Positions 7,957 to 18,049 of a stretch of DNA of 64,000 bases are shown here, piece after piece (position 1 is the first letter of the stretch; every line of letters starts with the position of its first letter). Source of the DNA: Ruegeria arenilitoris (GTDB lineage Bacteria; Pseudomonadota; Alphaproteobacteria; Rhodobacterales; Rhodobacteraceae); the NCBI RefSeq assembly GCF_013032445.1, contig NZ_WQCA01000002.1, positions 124,001 to 188,000 of the forward strand. The letters are read 5' to 3'. The notes below the pieces were generated by a model. The model did not search any database. It was not told where the DNA came from and saw nothing but the letters and a program-made list of their open reading frames with translations. The position numbers and the translations under genes are program-made.

Positions 7957-9642
7957 ATGGCTGTGATGGAATTCAAGAACGTCAGTAAATCCTTCGGCAC
8001 CGGCACCGCTGCGACGGCTGTGCTGAAGGACATCAACCTCTCGGTTGAAGAAGGCGAGTTCGTGGTGTTGCTGGGCTTTTCCGGCACCGGCAAGACCACG
8101 CTGATCAACCTGATGGCGGGGATCGAATTCCCCACCAAGGGCAGCGTCACCTTCCGCGACAAAGCCATCACCGGCCCCGCGCCAGAGCGAGGGGTGATCT
8201 TCCAGAACTACTCGCTAATGCCGTGGCTGACGGTGACGGGCAATGTGCGGCTGGCCGTGGACGCGGTGTTCCCCAAGATGCCCAAGGCAGAGAAAGAGGA
8301 AAAGGTTGCCCATTACATCAAGATGGTCGGCCTGAGCCACGCTGCTGGTCGTCGCCCTGCCGAATTGTCGGGCGGGATGCGGCAGCGGGTGAACGTGGCC
8401 CGTGCGCTGGCGATGGACCCCGAGGTTCTGCTGCTGGACGAGCCCCTGTCGGCGCTGGACGCGCTGACCCGTGGCAATCTGGCGGAAGAGATCGAAAAGA
8501 TCTGGGAAGAAAACCGCAAGACCTGTGTCCTGATCACCAATGACGTGGACGAGGCGATCCTGCTGGCAGACCGCATCATTCCGCTGAACCCTGATGGCTC
8601 GCTGGGAACCGAGTTCAAAGTCTCGCTCCCCCGCCCCCGCGACCGTTCGGCCATGAACCATGATGAAACGTTCAAGGCCCTGCGTGGAGAGGTCACCAAA
8701 TACCTGATGGATGTGGGGATTGAGGCCAAGGTCGAAGGCACCAAGACCCTACCCGACGTGACCCCGATCCACGGTGTTCCGGCGGCGGTGAAAGAGGCTC
8801 AGACGGGTCTGATCGACGAACGCTATCTGGACTTCAGCCAGCTGCACAAGATCTACCCCACGCCCAAAGGCCCGCTGACTGTGGTCGAGGATTTCAACCT
8901 CAAGCTCAATCGGGGTGAGTTCATTTCGCTGATCGGCCACTCGGGCTGCGGCAAGTCCACCGTGCTGACGATGGCTGCCGGTCTGAACGAGATCTCGAAA
9001 GGCGCGATCAAGCTGGATGGCCGCCATGTTGAAGGCGCCGATCCCGAACGCGCCGTGGTGTTCCAGTCGCCCTCGCTGTTCCCTTGGCTGACCGCCAAGG
9101 AAAACGTCTCGGTCGGCGTCGACCGCGTGTACCCGCGGGCCAGCCAGGCCGAGCGGCAGGATGTGGTGGAATACTATTTGGAACGCGTCGGTCTGGCCGA
9201 TGCGATGGATAAATCCGCCGCTGACCTGTCGAACGGCATGCGCCAGCGCGTCGGCATCGCCCGAGCCTTTGCGCTCAGCCCTAAACTGCTGCTGTTGGAT
9301 GAACCCTTCGGGATGCTCGACAGCCTGACCCGCTGGGAGTTGCAGGAAGTGCTGATGGAGGTCTGGTCGCGCACGAAAGTGACCACCATCTGCGTCACCC
9401 ATGACGTGGACGAGGCGATCCTGTTGGCCGATCGCGTGGTGATGATGACCAACGGCCCGCAGGCCACCATCGGCAAGATCACCAATGTCGACCTGCCGCG
9501 CCCGCGCACCCGCAAGGCGCTGCTGGCCCATCCCGACTACTACGAATACCGGCAAGAGGTGTTGGATTTCCTCGAGGAATACGAACACGGCGCAAAGCCC
9601 AAGCCGAAAACCCCTTCCCCCAAAGCCATCGCCGCGGAGTGA
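7957..9642 (+). CDS. nrtD: Nitrate ABC transporter ATP-binding protein, two fused ATPase domains
   Basis: One polypeptide carries two complete nucleotide-binding domains. Domain 1 (about residues 1-240) has Walker A GFSGTGKTT, signature LSGGM and Walker B LLLDEPLSALD, but its H-loop reads ITNDVDEA, with Asn in place of His. Domain 2 (about 285-530) has Walker A GHSGCGKST, Walker B LLLDEPFGMLD and a normal THDVDEA H-loop, but its signature is LSNGM. The protein ends in a proline/lysine-rich tail. An ATG at 7957 is preferred over an overlapping GTG at 7948. It energises NrtB; the fused form resembles NrtC/NrtD joined but without the NrtA-like regulatory domain of cyanobacterial NrtC. Confidence 0.92.
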   Translation: MAVMEFKNVSKSFGTGTAATAVLKDINLSVEEGEFVVLLGFSGTGKTTLINLMAGIEFPTKGSVTFRDKAITGPAPERGVIFQNYSLMPWLTVTGNVRLAVDAVFPKMPKAEKEEKVAHYIKMVGLSHAAGRRPAELSGGMRQRVNVARALAMDPEVLLLDEPLSALDALTRGNLAEEIEKIWEENRKTCVLITNDVDEAILLADRIIPLNPDGSLGTEFKVSLPRPRDRSAMNHDETFKALRGEVTKYLMDVGIEAKVEGTKTLPDVTPIHGVPAAVKEAQTGLIDERYLDFSQLHKIYPTPKGPLTVVEDFNLKLNRGEFISLIGHSGCGKSTVLTMAAGLNEISKGAIKLDGRHVEGADPERAVVFQSPSLFPWLTAKENVSVGVDRVYPRASQAERQDVVEYYLERVGLADAMDKSAADLSNGMRQRVGIARAFALSPKLLLLDEPFGMLDSLTRWELQEVLMEVWSRTKVTTICVTHDVDEAILLADRVVMMTNGPQATIGKITNVDLPRPRTRKALLAHPDYYEYRQEVLDFLEEYEHGAKPKPKTPSPKAIAAE

Positions 9643-9647
9643 ATGAC

Positions 9648-12080
9648 ATGAAACAAAAACTGGTAGTCATCGGAGCCGGCATGGCCTCGGGCCGGGTGTT
9701 GGAACACCTGACTGACGCTGCCCCCGATGCGTTCGACATCACCCTGTTCAACGCCGAGCCGCGCGGGAACTACAACCGCATCATGCTGAGCCCGGTTCTG
9801 GCCGGTGATCAGACTTATGAAGAGATCGTCACCCATGACGACGCCTGGTATGCCGAACGGGGCATCACCTGCCGGTTCGGCGAGAAGGTCGTCACAATCG
9901 ACCGCGAACTGAAAGTGGTCGAAGGCGAGAACGGCCACGTGCCTTATGACAAGCTGATCTTCGGCACCGGTTCGAACCCCTTCATGATCCCGATGCCGGG
10001 GCATGATCTGGACGGCGTGATCGCCTATCGCGATTTGGAAGACACCGAACAGATGATGGGCATGGGCGCTGGCAACAAGGTCGTCGTGATCGGCGGCGGC
10101 TTGCTGGGCCTTGAGGCCGCCGCAGGCATGGCCGCGCGTGGTGCCGACGTGACCGTGGTGCATATCATGGGCCACCTGATGGAGCGTCAACTGGACCCGG
10201 CCGCAGGTTACCTGTTGAAGAAATCGTTGGAAGAAAAAGGCATCACCGTTCTTCTCAACGCTCAGTCGACCGAGATCGCTGGCGAGAACGGCAAGGCCCG
10301 TGCGTTGCTGTTGGAGGACGGAACGGAATTACCCTGCGACCTGTTGGTGATGGCTGTGGGCATTCGCCCCAACACCGCCCTGGCGCAGGACACGGGCCTT
10401 GCCGTTGGGCGGGGCATCCACGTGGACGATCAGATGATCACCTCGGACGCGGATATCTTTGCCGTTGGCGAATGCGTCGAACACCAGGGCGAGGTCTTTG
10501 GCCTTGTCGCACCGCTCTATGATCAAGCCAAGGTACTGGCACAGACGCTGCTGGGTGAGCAGGCCGCGTTCAAGCAACGCTCGCTGTCCACCAAGCTGAA
10601 GGTCACCGGTTGCGACCTGTTCAGTGCAGGCGACTTTGCCGAGGGCGACACTCGTGAAGACATCGTTTTCCGCGACCCTGCCCGTGGCGTCTACAAGCGG
10701 CTGGTTCTGGAAGGTGACAAGCTGGTCGGCGCCGTCATGTATGGCGACACCGGCGACAGCAATTGGTTCTTCGGCCTGATCCGCGACGGCGAGGACGTGT
10801 CCGAGATGCGCGAGACGCTGATCTTCGGCCCGGCCTATCAGGGGGGCGGCACTGCGGACCCTCTCTCAGCCGTTGCAGCATTGCCGCCTGAAGCGGAAAT
10901 CTGTGGCTGCAACGGCGTTTGCAAATCCGACATCACTACCGCCATCGATGGCGGCGCAACCGATCTGGGCGCAATCCGCGCCTCGACCAAAGCCAGCGCG
11001 TCCTGCGGAACCTGCACCGGGCTGGTGGAACAATTGCTGCAGGTCACGTTGGGCGACGACTTCCAGATGCCCACCGCGCAGCCCATCTGCGGCTGCTGTG
11101 ACCTGACCCACGAAGACGTTCGCCGCCTGATCAAATCGCAAGAGCTGAAAAGTCAGGAGGCCGTCTGGCAGGAACTGGGCTGGAAGACGCTCAACGGCTG
11201 CCATGTCTGCCGTCCAGCGGTGAACTACTACCTGCTGGCCGATTGGCCGGTGGAATATCAGGACGACCCGCAAAGCCGTTTCGTCAATGAACGCAAGCAC
11301 GCCAACATCCAGAAAGACGGCACGTTCAGCGTTGTCCCCCGCATGTGGGGCGGTATCACCAACCCGGCGGAACTGCGCGCTATTGCTGACGCGGCCGAGA
11401 AATACGATGTGCCCACCGTCAAAGTCACCGGCGGCCAGCGCATCGACCTGCTGGGCGTGAAAGGGTCTGACCTGCCTTACATCTGGTCCGATCTGAACAA
11501 GGCCGGGCTGGTCTCGGGTCATGCCTATTCCAAAGGCTTACGCACCGTGAAAACCTGTGTCGGCACCGACCATTGCCGGTTCGGCACGCAGGACAGCACG
11601 GGATTGGGTGTGAAGCTTGAGAAAATCCTGTGGGGCTCGTGGACGCCGCATAAGCTGAAACTGGCGGTCTCGGGCTGCCCGCGCAACTGCGCCGAGGCGA
11701 CTTGTAAGGATATCGGCGTTGTCTGTGTGGACTCGGGCTATCAGATCAGCATCGGCGGTGCGGCGGGCATTGACGTCAAGGAAACCGAACTGCTGGTGCA
11801 GGTCCCGACCGAAGACGAAGCCATCAAGGTCGTTATGGCCGTCACCCAGGCCTATCGCGAAGGCGGCAAATATCTGGACCGTCTGTATAAGTGGATGGCG
11901 AAGGTTGGCCTCGACTGGATCAAGGAAACCGTGGTGGATGACCTCGACAACCGCCGCGCACTGGTCGAACGGTTCGAGTTGAGCCAATCCATCTATCGCA
12001 AAGACCCATGGGCCGAGCAGGCCAAAGAGGCCCCGCGCTTTGCGCCGTTGGCCGATCTGACATTGGAGGCCGCAGAATGA
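9648..12080 (+). CDS. nirB: Assimilatory nitrite reductase [NAD(P)H], large subunit
   Basis: The 810-residue protein reduces nitrite to ammonium. It starts with an FAD-binding domain (VVIGAGMASG near residue 5), then an NADH-binding motif (VVVIGGGLLG near 145), then a BFD-type [2Fe-2S] region (CGCNGVC at about 422 and CGTC at about 455; a second CGCC/CHVC group follows near 480-525). The C-terminal half holds the ferredoxin-like and siroheme/[4Fe-4S] domains with the cysteine motifs TCVGTDHC and SGCPRNC-AEATC (about 635-685). An ATG at 9648 with GGAG eight bases before it is preferred to the in-frame GTG at 9639. It overlaps nirD by 4 bp. Confidence 0.96.
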   Translation: MKQKLVVIGAGMASGRVLEHLTDAAPDAFDITLFNAEPRGNYNRIMLSPVLAGDQTYEEIVTHDDAWYAERGITCRFGEKVVTIDRELKVVEGENGHVPYDKLIFGTGSNPFMIPMPGHDLDGVIAYRDLEDTEQMMGMGAGNKVVVIGGGLLGLEAAAGMAARGADVTVVHIMGHLMERQLDPAAGYLLKKSLEEKGITVLLNAQSTEIAGENGKARALLLEDGTELPCDLLVMAVGIRPNTALAQDTGLAVGRGIHVDDQMITSDADIFAVGECVEHQGEVFGLVAPLYDQAKVLAQTLLGEQAAFKQRSLSTKLKVTGCDLFSAGDFAEGDTREDIVFRDPARGVYKRLVLEGDKLVGAVMYGDTGDSNWFFGLIRDGEDVSEMRETLIFGPAYQGGGTADPLSAVAALPPEAEICGCNGVCKSDITTAIDGGATDLGAIRASTKASASCGTCTGLVEQLLQVTLGDDFQMPTAQPICGCCDLTHEDVRRLIKSQELKSQEAVWQELGWKTLNGCHVCRPAVNYYLLADWPVEYQDDPQSRFVNERKHANIQKDGTFSVVPRMWGGITNPAELRAIADAAEKYDVPTVKVTGGQRIDLLGVKGSDLPYIWSDLNKAGLVSGHAYSKGLRTVKTCVGTDHCRFGTQDSTGLGVKLEKILWGSWTPHKLKLAVSGCPRNCAEATCKDIGVVCVDSGYQISIGGAAGIDVKETELLVQVPTEDEAIKVVMAVTQAYREGGKYLDRLYKWMAKVGLDWIKETVVDDLDNRRALVERFELSQSIYRKDPWAEQAKEAPRFAPLADLTLEAAE

Positions 12081-12409
12081 GCTGGATCGACATCGGACAT
12101 ATCGACGACATCCCCCTGCGCGGCGCGCGGGTTGTAAAAACCCCGGTTGGCTGCATCGCCCTGTTCCGCACGGCAGAAAATGAGGTCTTTGCCGCATCGG
12201 ACCGCTGCCCGCACAAGGGCGGGCCGCTGTCAGAAGGCATCGTGCACGGCCAGTCCGTCACCTGCCCGCTGCACAATTGGGTATTCGACCTGAACTCAGG
12301 TCAGGCGCAAGGCGCGGACGAAGGACAGATCGCCACTTACCCGGTTCAGCTGGACGGTGACCGCATCCTGCTCGACAGCACCTCGCTGGGCCAAAGGAGC
12401 GCCGCGTGA
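12077..12409 (+). CDS. nirD: Nitrite reductase small subunit (Rieske type)
   Basis: The 110-residue protein is the NirD subunit. A Rieske [2Fe-2S] centre is visible as CPHKGG (C-x-H, about residues 44-46) and CPLHNW (about 63-66). This is notable because some NirD proteins, such as the enterobacterial one, lack the ligands. Its start overlaps the nirB stop and its stop overlaps the nasA start (both 4 bp), so the three are translationally coupled. It would assist electron transfer within the NirB complex in the cytoplasm. Confidence 0.94.
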   Translation: MSWIDIGHIDDIPLRGARVVKTPVGCIALFRTAENEVFAASDRCPHKGGPLSEGIVHGQSVTCPLHNWVFDLNSGQAQGADEGQIATYPVQLDGDRILLDSTSLGQRSAA

Positions 12410-15036
12410 AGGATTTGACCGCCTGCGCCAAGCGCTCGACCTGCCCCTATTGCGGGGTCGGCTGTGGTGTTCTGCTGCAGCCGGACGGTGCCGGCGGCCT
12501 GACGGTCACCGGCGATCCGGACCATCCGGCCAATCAGGGGCGGCTCTGTTCCAAAGGCTCGGCGCTGGCCGAGACCATTGGCCTATCGCACCGCTTGCTA
12601 GCCCCGCGTGTGTCGGGCGTCGAGACCGATTGGGATGACGCACTGCAACTGGTGGCCGACCGGTTCCGCGACACCATCGCCGAACACGGGCCGGATTCGG
12701 TGGCGTTCTACGTCTCGGGCCAGTTGCTGACCGAGGATTATTATGTCGCCAACAAGCTGATGAAAGGTTTCATCGGCTCGGCCAATATCGACACTAATTC
12801 ACGGCTTTGCATGGCCTCGACCGTGGCGGGGCATAAACGCGCCTTCGGCACCGACACCGTTCCCGGCACCTACGAGGATATCGATGAGGCCGATCTGGTG
12901 GTTCTAGTCGGTTCCAATCTGGCTTGGTGTCACCCGGTGCTGTATCAGCGCCTGATGGCGGCACGACAGACGCGCGGCACCAAGATCGTGGTGATCGACC
13001 CGCGCCGCACCGCCTCGTGTGACAGCGCCGATCTGCACCTGCCACTGGCGGCGGGCAGCGATGTGGCACTGTTCAACCACCTGCTGACCCGGATCGACGC
13101 GCTTGGGCTGGTGGATGTTGATTTCCTAACCCACACAACCGGCATTCACGAAGCACTGGACAGCGCACTGACCGACGATGTCTCGGTCACCGGGCTGAAC
13201 CCGGAGGATATCGACCGGTTCTGCCAGATGTGGACCGACACGCAGAGGGTGGTGACCATCTTCAGCCAAGGCGTAAACCAGTCCACCTCAGGCAGTGACA
13301 AGGTAAATGCGATCCTTAATTGCCATCTGGCCACGGGGCGCATCGGCAAACCCGGCTGCGGTCCGTTGTCCGTCACCGGCCAACCCAACGCCATGGGCGG
13401 ACGCGAGGTCGGCGGGCTGGCCAATATGCTCGCCTGCCATCTGGATATCGAAAACGCCGATCACCGCGCCGCGGTCCGCGAATTCTGGTCAGCGCCGACA
13501 ATGCCAGAATCCCCCGGCCTGAAAGCGGTGGACATGTTCCGCGCCATCGGCGATGGGCGGGTCAAGGCGCTTTGGGTGATCCACACCAATCCTGCGGTGT
13601 CGATGCCCGAAGCAGACGCGGTGCGCGACGCAATCGCCAACTGCCCGTTTACCGTGGTCTCGGACATCACCGACCGCACCGACACGGCACGGCTGGCCGA
13701 TGTGCTGCTGCCCGCTTCGGCCTGGGCCGAGAAAGACGGCACCGTCACCAATTCCGACCGCACCATCAGCCGCCAACGCGCAGTTCTGCCTGCCACCGGA
13801 CAGGCCCGCGCCGACTGGGATATCCTGTGCGAGGTCGGGCGTCGGATGGGCTGGGCCTCGGCCTTTGACTACCAAAGCCCCGGCGAGATCTTCCGCGAAC
13901 ATGCGGCACTGTCCGGCGTGGCCGCGCGGTTTGGCAAGGATTTCAATATCTCGGGCTTCGCCGATCTGAACACCGCAGACTACGACGCGCTGGAACCAAC
14001 CCGCTGGCCCGTGACCGCCACGCGGCAGGGCGGACGGTTCTTTGCGGATGGACAGTTCTTTCACACCGACGGCAAAGCCCGGTTGTTGCGGGTCAAATGG
14101 CGCGCGCCTGCGTCCAAGACCGGCCCCCGCTATCCGTTCTGGCTGAACACCGGACGGCTGCGTGATCAGTGGCACACAATGACCCGCAGCGGGCTGTCGC
14201 CCCGTCTGTCGGCACATCTGCCCGAACCGTTTCTGGACATCCACCCCGATTCCGCCCGGGCTCACAAGATTTCCGCCGCCGATCTGGTCGAAGTGACCAG
14301 CCCGCATGGCAAGGCCATCCTGCGCGCGCGGATCAACAGGGATGTCACGCAGGGTCAGGTCTTCGCCCCGATCCACTGGACCGGAGAAACCGCACCCTCC
14401 GCTCGCATCGACGTGGTGGTGGCGGCGGCGACCGACCCGGTCTCGGGCCAGCCCGAAAGCAAGGCCTCGGTTGTGAATGTCACCCAGTTTAACGCCAAAT
14501 GGTACGGATTCGCGGTTTCTGACCGTGAGATGAACCCAAACTGCCACTACTGGGCGCAAAGCCCAACAAAATCCGGCTATCGCGCAGAGCTGGCAGGGCT
14601 GAATCCCGTCGAAGACTGGCACACCGCGGCCCGCGACCTGTTCGGATTACCCGACGCCGAAATCACCGCGGTCGAGGACCCGGCCCGGGGCGTGGCCCGT
14701 CTGGCCTGCCACCAGAACGGACGGTTGGTTGCAGCGTTGTTTGTTTCGCCCCAACCGGTTGCGGTGATGAGGGACTATCTGGCGACGCTGCCGCAGGTGC
14801 CCAATCTGGGCCTGCTGTCGGGCCGCGCCCCGGCAGACATGCCGGACCCGGGTCCAATTCTGTGCTCGTGTTTTGATGTCGGCGTGAACACGATCCTGAC
14901 AGCGATCGAAACCCAAGGATTGATCTCGGTCGAAGCCATTGGTGAGGCGCTGCAGGCCGGAACCAATTGCGGGTCCTGCCGTCCGGAACTGGCCACGCTT
15001 CTGGCCTCGGCCCAACAGAAAGAGGCCGCTGAATAG
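12406..15036 (+). CDS. nasA: Assimilatory nitrate reductase catalytic subunit
   Basis: This 876-residue molybdoenzyme reduces nitrate to nitrite. Near the N terminus are the cysteines CPYCGVGC and CSKGSAL for the [4Fe-4S] cluster, followed by the bis-MGD molybdopterin domains and a C-terminal molybdopterin dinucleotide-binding domain (about 560-680). No Tat signal is present, so it is cytoplasmic. The last 60 residues contain a BFD-like [2Fe-2S] domain (CSCFD and CGSC), as in Klebsiella-type NasA. The start is a GTG at 12406 overlapping the nirD stop. No separate reductase subunit is encoded next to it, so its electron donor must come from elsewhere. A strong terminator follows. Confidence 0.95.
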   Translation: MKDLTACAKRSTCPYCGVGCGVLLQPDGAGGLTVTGDPDHPANQGRLCSKGSALAETIGLSHRLLAPRVSGVETDWDDALQLVADRFRDTIAEHGPDSVAFYVSGQLLTEDYYVANKLMKGFIGSANIDTNSRLCMASTVAGHKRAFGTDTVPGTYEDIDEADLVVLVGSNLAWCHPVLYQRLMAARQTRGTKIVVIDPRRTASCDSADLHLPLAAGSDVALFNHLLTRIDALGLVDVDFLTHTTGIHEALDSALTDDVSVTGLNPEDIDRFCQMWTDTQRVVTIFSQGVNQSTSGSDKVNAILNCHLATGRIGKPGCGPLSVTGQPNAMGGREVGGLANMLACHLDIENADHRAAVREFWSAPTMPESPGLKAVDMFRAIGDGRVKALWVIHTNPAVSMPEADAVRDAIANCPFTVVSDITDRTDTARLADVLLPASAWAEKDGTVTNSDRTISRQRAVLPATGQARADWDILCEVGRRMGWASAFDYQSPGEIFREHAALSGVAARFGKDFNISGFADLNTADYDALEPTRWPVTATRQGGRFFADGQFFHTDGKARLLRVKWRAPASKTGPRYPFWLNTGRLRDQWHTMTRSGLSPRLSAHLPEPFLDIHPDSARAHKISAADLVEVTSPHGKAILRARINRDVTQGQVFAPIHWTGETAPSARIDVVVAAATDPVSGQPESKASVVNVTQFNAKWYGFAVSDREMNPNCHYWAQSPTKSGYRAELAGLNPVEDWHTAARDLFGLPDAEITAVEDPARGVARLACHQNGRLVAALFVSPQPVAVMRDYLATLPQVPNLGLLSGRAPADMPDPGPILCSCFDVGVNTILTAIETQGLISVEAIGEALQAGTNCGSCRPELATLLASAQQKEAAE

Positions 15037-15038
15037 AA

Positions 15039-15068
15039 AACCCCCGCCTGAGCGGGGGTTTTTTTTGT
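15039..15068 (+). terminator. Intrinsic terminator of the nitrate operon, probably bidirectional
   Basis: AACCCCCGC (15039-15047) pairs with GCGGGGGTT (15052-15060) around CTGA and is followed by eight or more T residues on the plus strand. On the minus strand the same hairpin is followed by TTTT, so it can also end the convergent gcv operon. Confidence 0.93.
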
Positions 15069-15079
15069 TTTGTCGCTGT

Positions 15080-17935
15080 TCACTCGGCAGCGTCTTGGTA
15101 TGCGTCCATTGGGGGGCATGTGCAGACGAGGTTTCGGTCTCCGAATGCGTTGTCGACGCGGTTGACGGGGGACCAGTATTTGTCGACGCCCATGGAGCCC
15201 GGCGGGAAGCAGGCCTGTTCGCGGGTGTAAGGGCGGTCCCAGTCGCCGACCAAATCGCGCACCGTGTGGGGGGCGTTTTTCAGCGGGTTGTTTTCCGCAT
15301 CGATCTTGCCGTCGATAATCTCCTGCGCTTCCGCCCGGATCGAGAGCATGGCGTCGCAGAAGCGGTCGAGTTCCGCCATGGGTTCCGATTCCGTGGGCTC
15401 CACCATCAGGGTTCCGGCGACCGGCCAGCTCATGGTTGGGGCGTGGAAGCCGCTATCGACCAGACGTTTGGCGATATCGTCGACGCTGACATTGCCCTCA
15501 TCCGCCAGCGGGCGGGTGTCGAGGATGCATTCATGCGCGACCCGACCCGTTTCCGAGGTGTAGAGGATCGGATAGGCCTCGGCCAGCCGCACGGCGATGT
15601 AGTTGGCGTTCAGGATCGCCACTTTCGTCGCCTGCGTCAGGCCCGCGCCGCCCATCAGCAGCACATAGGCCCAGCTGACCGGCAGGATGGACGGCGAGCC
15701 GAAGGGCGCCGCCGAGACCGGACCTACAGCAGTGCCGTATTCCGGGTGACCGGGCAGGTGTTCCTCAAGATGCGCCTTGACGCCAATCGGGCCCATGCCG
15801 GGGCCGCCGCCGCCATGCGGGATGCAGAAGGTCTTGTGCAGGTTCAGGTGGCTGACGTCACCGCCAATGTCACCCGGACGCGACAGACCGACCATGGCGT
15901 TCATGTTGGCGCCGTCGATATAGACCTGACCGCCGTGGTCATGGGTGATCTGGCAGACCTCCTGCACGGTGGTCTCGAACACGCCATGGGTGGACGGATA
16001 GGTGATCATGCAGCCAGCCAGATGATCCGAATGCTTTTCCGCCTTGGCGCGGAAATCGGCCAGATCGATATTGCCGTTCTCATCCGACTGCACCGGCACC
16101 ACCTGCCAGCCCACCATCTGCGCCGAGGCCGGGTTGGTCCCGTGCGCCGAGGTCGGGATCAGGCAGACGTTCCGCTGCCCTTCGCCGCGGGCGAAGTGAT
16201 AGTTGCGGATGGTCAGCAGGCCCGCGTACTCACCCTGCGCGCCCGAGTTGGGTTGCTGGCTGATCGCGTCATAGCCGGTGATCTGGCACAGCTTGTCGTT
16301 CAGATCGGCAATCATCTCGTGATAGCCCTGCGCCTGATCTTCGGGGCAGAACGGGTGCAGATTGCCGAACTCGGGCCAGGTGACCGGGATCATCTCGATC
16401 GTGGCGTTCAGCTTCATGGTGCAGGACCCCAGCGGGATCATTGCCCGGTCCAGCGCCAGGTCGCGGTCGGCCAGACGGCGCATATAGCGGGTGATCTCGG
16501 CCTCGGCCCGGTTCTGGTGGAAGATCGGGTGGGTCAGATAGGGCGTCTCGCGCAGCGCATAATCCGGCAGGCGGTATTGCTTGTTTGAGCTGTCATCCTT
16601 GCGGTCGATGCCGAAGGCACCCCAGACGGCCTCGATGGTCTCGGGGCGAGTCTGTTCGTCCAGGCTGATCCCCACTTTCGTGTCGCCGACCTTGCGCAGG
16701 TTGACGCCACGGGCCACAGCGGCCTCCATGACCGTCTTCTGCAGATGGCCGACCTCGACCGTGAGGGTGTCGAAGAACACTTCCGGCTCAACCGAGAAGC
16801 CCGCCTCTTCCAGACCGGCCGCCAGACGCGAGGTCTTGCGGTGCACCGATTGCGCGATGGCCTTGATGCCATCAGGGCCGTGATAGACCGCATACATCGA
16901 GGCAATGACGGCCAGCAGCGCCTGCGCGGTGCAGACGTTCGAGTTGGCTTTCTCGCGGCGGATATGCTGTTCACGGGTCTGCAGCGACAGGCGGTAGGCC
17001 TTGTTGCCACGGCTGTCGATGCTGACACCGATGATCCGTCCGGGCATCGAGCGCTTCAGCTTGTCGGTGGTCGCCATGTAAGCGGCGTGCGGGCCGCCAT
17101 AGCCCATCGGAACGCCAAAGCGCTGGGTCGAGCCGATGGCGATATCCGCGCCCATCTCACCGGGTGACTTCAGCAGCGCCAGCGAAAGGATGTCGGCGGC
17201 AACAATGGCGATGGCTTTGTGTTCGTGCAGCGCCGCGATCTCGGCGGTGTAGTCGCGCACATGGCCATGGGTGCCGGGATACTGGAAGATCGCGCCAAAC
17301 ACCGCGCCCGCGTCCAGGCTGTCGGGATCGCCCACCTGCACATCGATGCCCAGAGGCTCAGCCCGGGTTTTGATCACCGCGATGGTCTGCGGGTGGCAGT
17401 TCTTGTCGACAAAGAAAGCTGCGTTGTTAGCCTTGGACCGCCCGCCGCGCTTGGCCATCGCCATGGCTTCGGCTGCCGCTGTGGCTTCGTCGAGCAGCGA
17501 GGCGTTGGCCACGTCCAACCCGGTCAGGTCGCTGACCATGGTCTGGAAGTTCAACAGCGCCTCAAGACGACCCTGACTGATCTCGGGCTGGTACGGCGTG
17601 TAGGCGGTGTACCAGGCCGGGTTTTCCAGGATGTTGCGCAGGATCGGCGCCGGGGTGGTGGTGCCGTAATAGCCCTGACCGATCAGCGAGGTCAGAACCT
17701 TGTTCTTGCCCGCCACTTGCCGCATGTGAAAGAGCGCATCGCGCTCGGTCATCGCCGGGCCCCAGTCCAGCGGCTCTTTCTGGCGGATCGCAGGCGGAAC
17801 GGTGGCGTCGATCAGTTCGTCCAGCGTCTTGAAGCCGATCACCTTGAGCATGTCGCGCATCTCGGTCGGGCTGGGCCCGATATGGCGGCGATTGGCAAAG
17901 TCATAGGCTTCGTAGTCGGTCAGTTTGAAGGCCAT
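15080..17935 (-). CDS. gcvP: Glycine dehydrogenase (decarboxylating), P protein
   Basis: The 951-residue homodimer-type P protein decarboxylates glycine with PLP and transfers the aminomethyl group to lipoyl-GcvH. The early RHIGPS motif and the PLP lysine motif [16 protein letters not shown] (about residue 700) are both present, and the length matches the family. It is the last gene of a gcvT-gcvH-gcvP unit; a GC-rich 114 bp gap with two stem-loops separates it from gcvH. The product feeds one-carbon units into folate and links with the serine genes at the window's left end. Long open frames on the opposite strand here are only shadows of high GC codon use. Confidence 0.97.
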   Translation of the reverse strand: MAFKLTDYEAYDFANRRHIGPSPTEMRDMLKVIGFKTLDELIDATVPPAIRQKEPLDWGPAMTERDALFHMRQVAGKNKVLTSLIGQGYYGTTTPAPILRNILENPAWYTAYTPYQPEISQGRLEALLNFQTMVSDLTGLDVANASLLDEATAAAEAMAMAKRGGRSKANNAAFFVDKNCHPQTIAVIKTRAEPLGIDVQVGDPDSLDAGAVFGAIFQYPGTHGHVRDYTAEIAALHEHKAIAIVAADILSLALLKSPGEMGADIAIGSTQRFGVPMGYGGPHAAYMATTDKLKRSMPGRIIGVSIDSRGNKAYRLSLQTREQHIRREKANSNVCTAQALLAVIASMYAVYHGPDGIKAIAQSVHRKTSRLAAGLEEAGFSVEPEVFFDTLTVEVGHLQKTVMEAAVARGVNLRKVGDTKVGISLDEQTRPETIEAVWGAFGIDRKDDSSNKQYRLPDYALRETPYLTHPIFHQNRAEAEITRYMRRLADRDLALDRAMIPLGSCTMKLNATIEMIPVTWPEFGNLHPFCPEDQAQGYHEMIADLNDKLCQITGYDAISQQPNSGAQGEYAGLLTIRNYHFARGEGQRNVCLIPTSAHGTNPASAQMVGWQVVPVQSDENGNIDLADFRAKAEKHSDHLAGCMITYPSTHGVFETTVQEVCQITHDHGGQVYIDGANMNAMVGLSRPGDIGGDVSHLNLHKTFCIPHGGGGPGMGPIGVKAHLEEHLPGHPEYGTAVGPVSAAPFGSPSILPVSWAYVLLMGGAGLTQATKVAILNANYIAVRLAEAYPILYTSETGRVAHECILDTRPLADEGNVSVDDIAKRLVDSGFHAPTMSWPVAGTLMVEPTESEPMAELDRFCDAMLSIRAEAQEIIDGKIDAENNPLKNAPHTVRDLVGDWDRPYTREQACFPPGSMGVDKYWSPVNRVDNAFGDRNLVCTCPPMDAYQDAAE

Positions 17936-17997
17936 TGCAGCGCTCCTATGAATAAGTCAGGTCGGGCGGAGGCCGCGAGGACCTCCGGTAGAATGCG

Positions 17998-18040
17998 GGC
18001 CGGGTCGGCCCGAACGGGTGGGGTCCCGGATCAGGACCCC
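17998..18040 (-). other. Two GC-rich stem-loops between gcvH and gcvP
   Basis: GGGCC/GGCCC (17998-18012) and GGGGTCC/GGACCCC (18020-18040, loop CGGATCA) form two adjacent hairpins in the 114 bp between gcvH and gcvP. There is no T tract on the minus strand, so full termination is unlikely; message processing or stabilisation is a guess. Confidence 0.45.
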
Positions 18041-18049
18041 GGCAGAGGC

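Noticed and set aside
10873-11134. Short open frames inside nirB in other frames
   Set aside because: They are within the cysteine-rich [2Fe-2S] coding region and have no ribosome sites or known domain.
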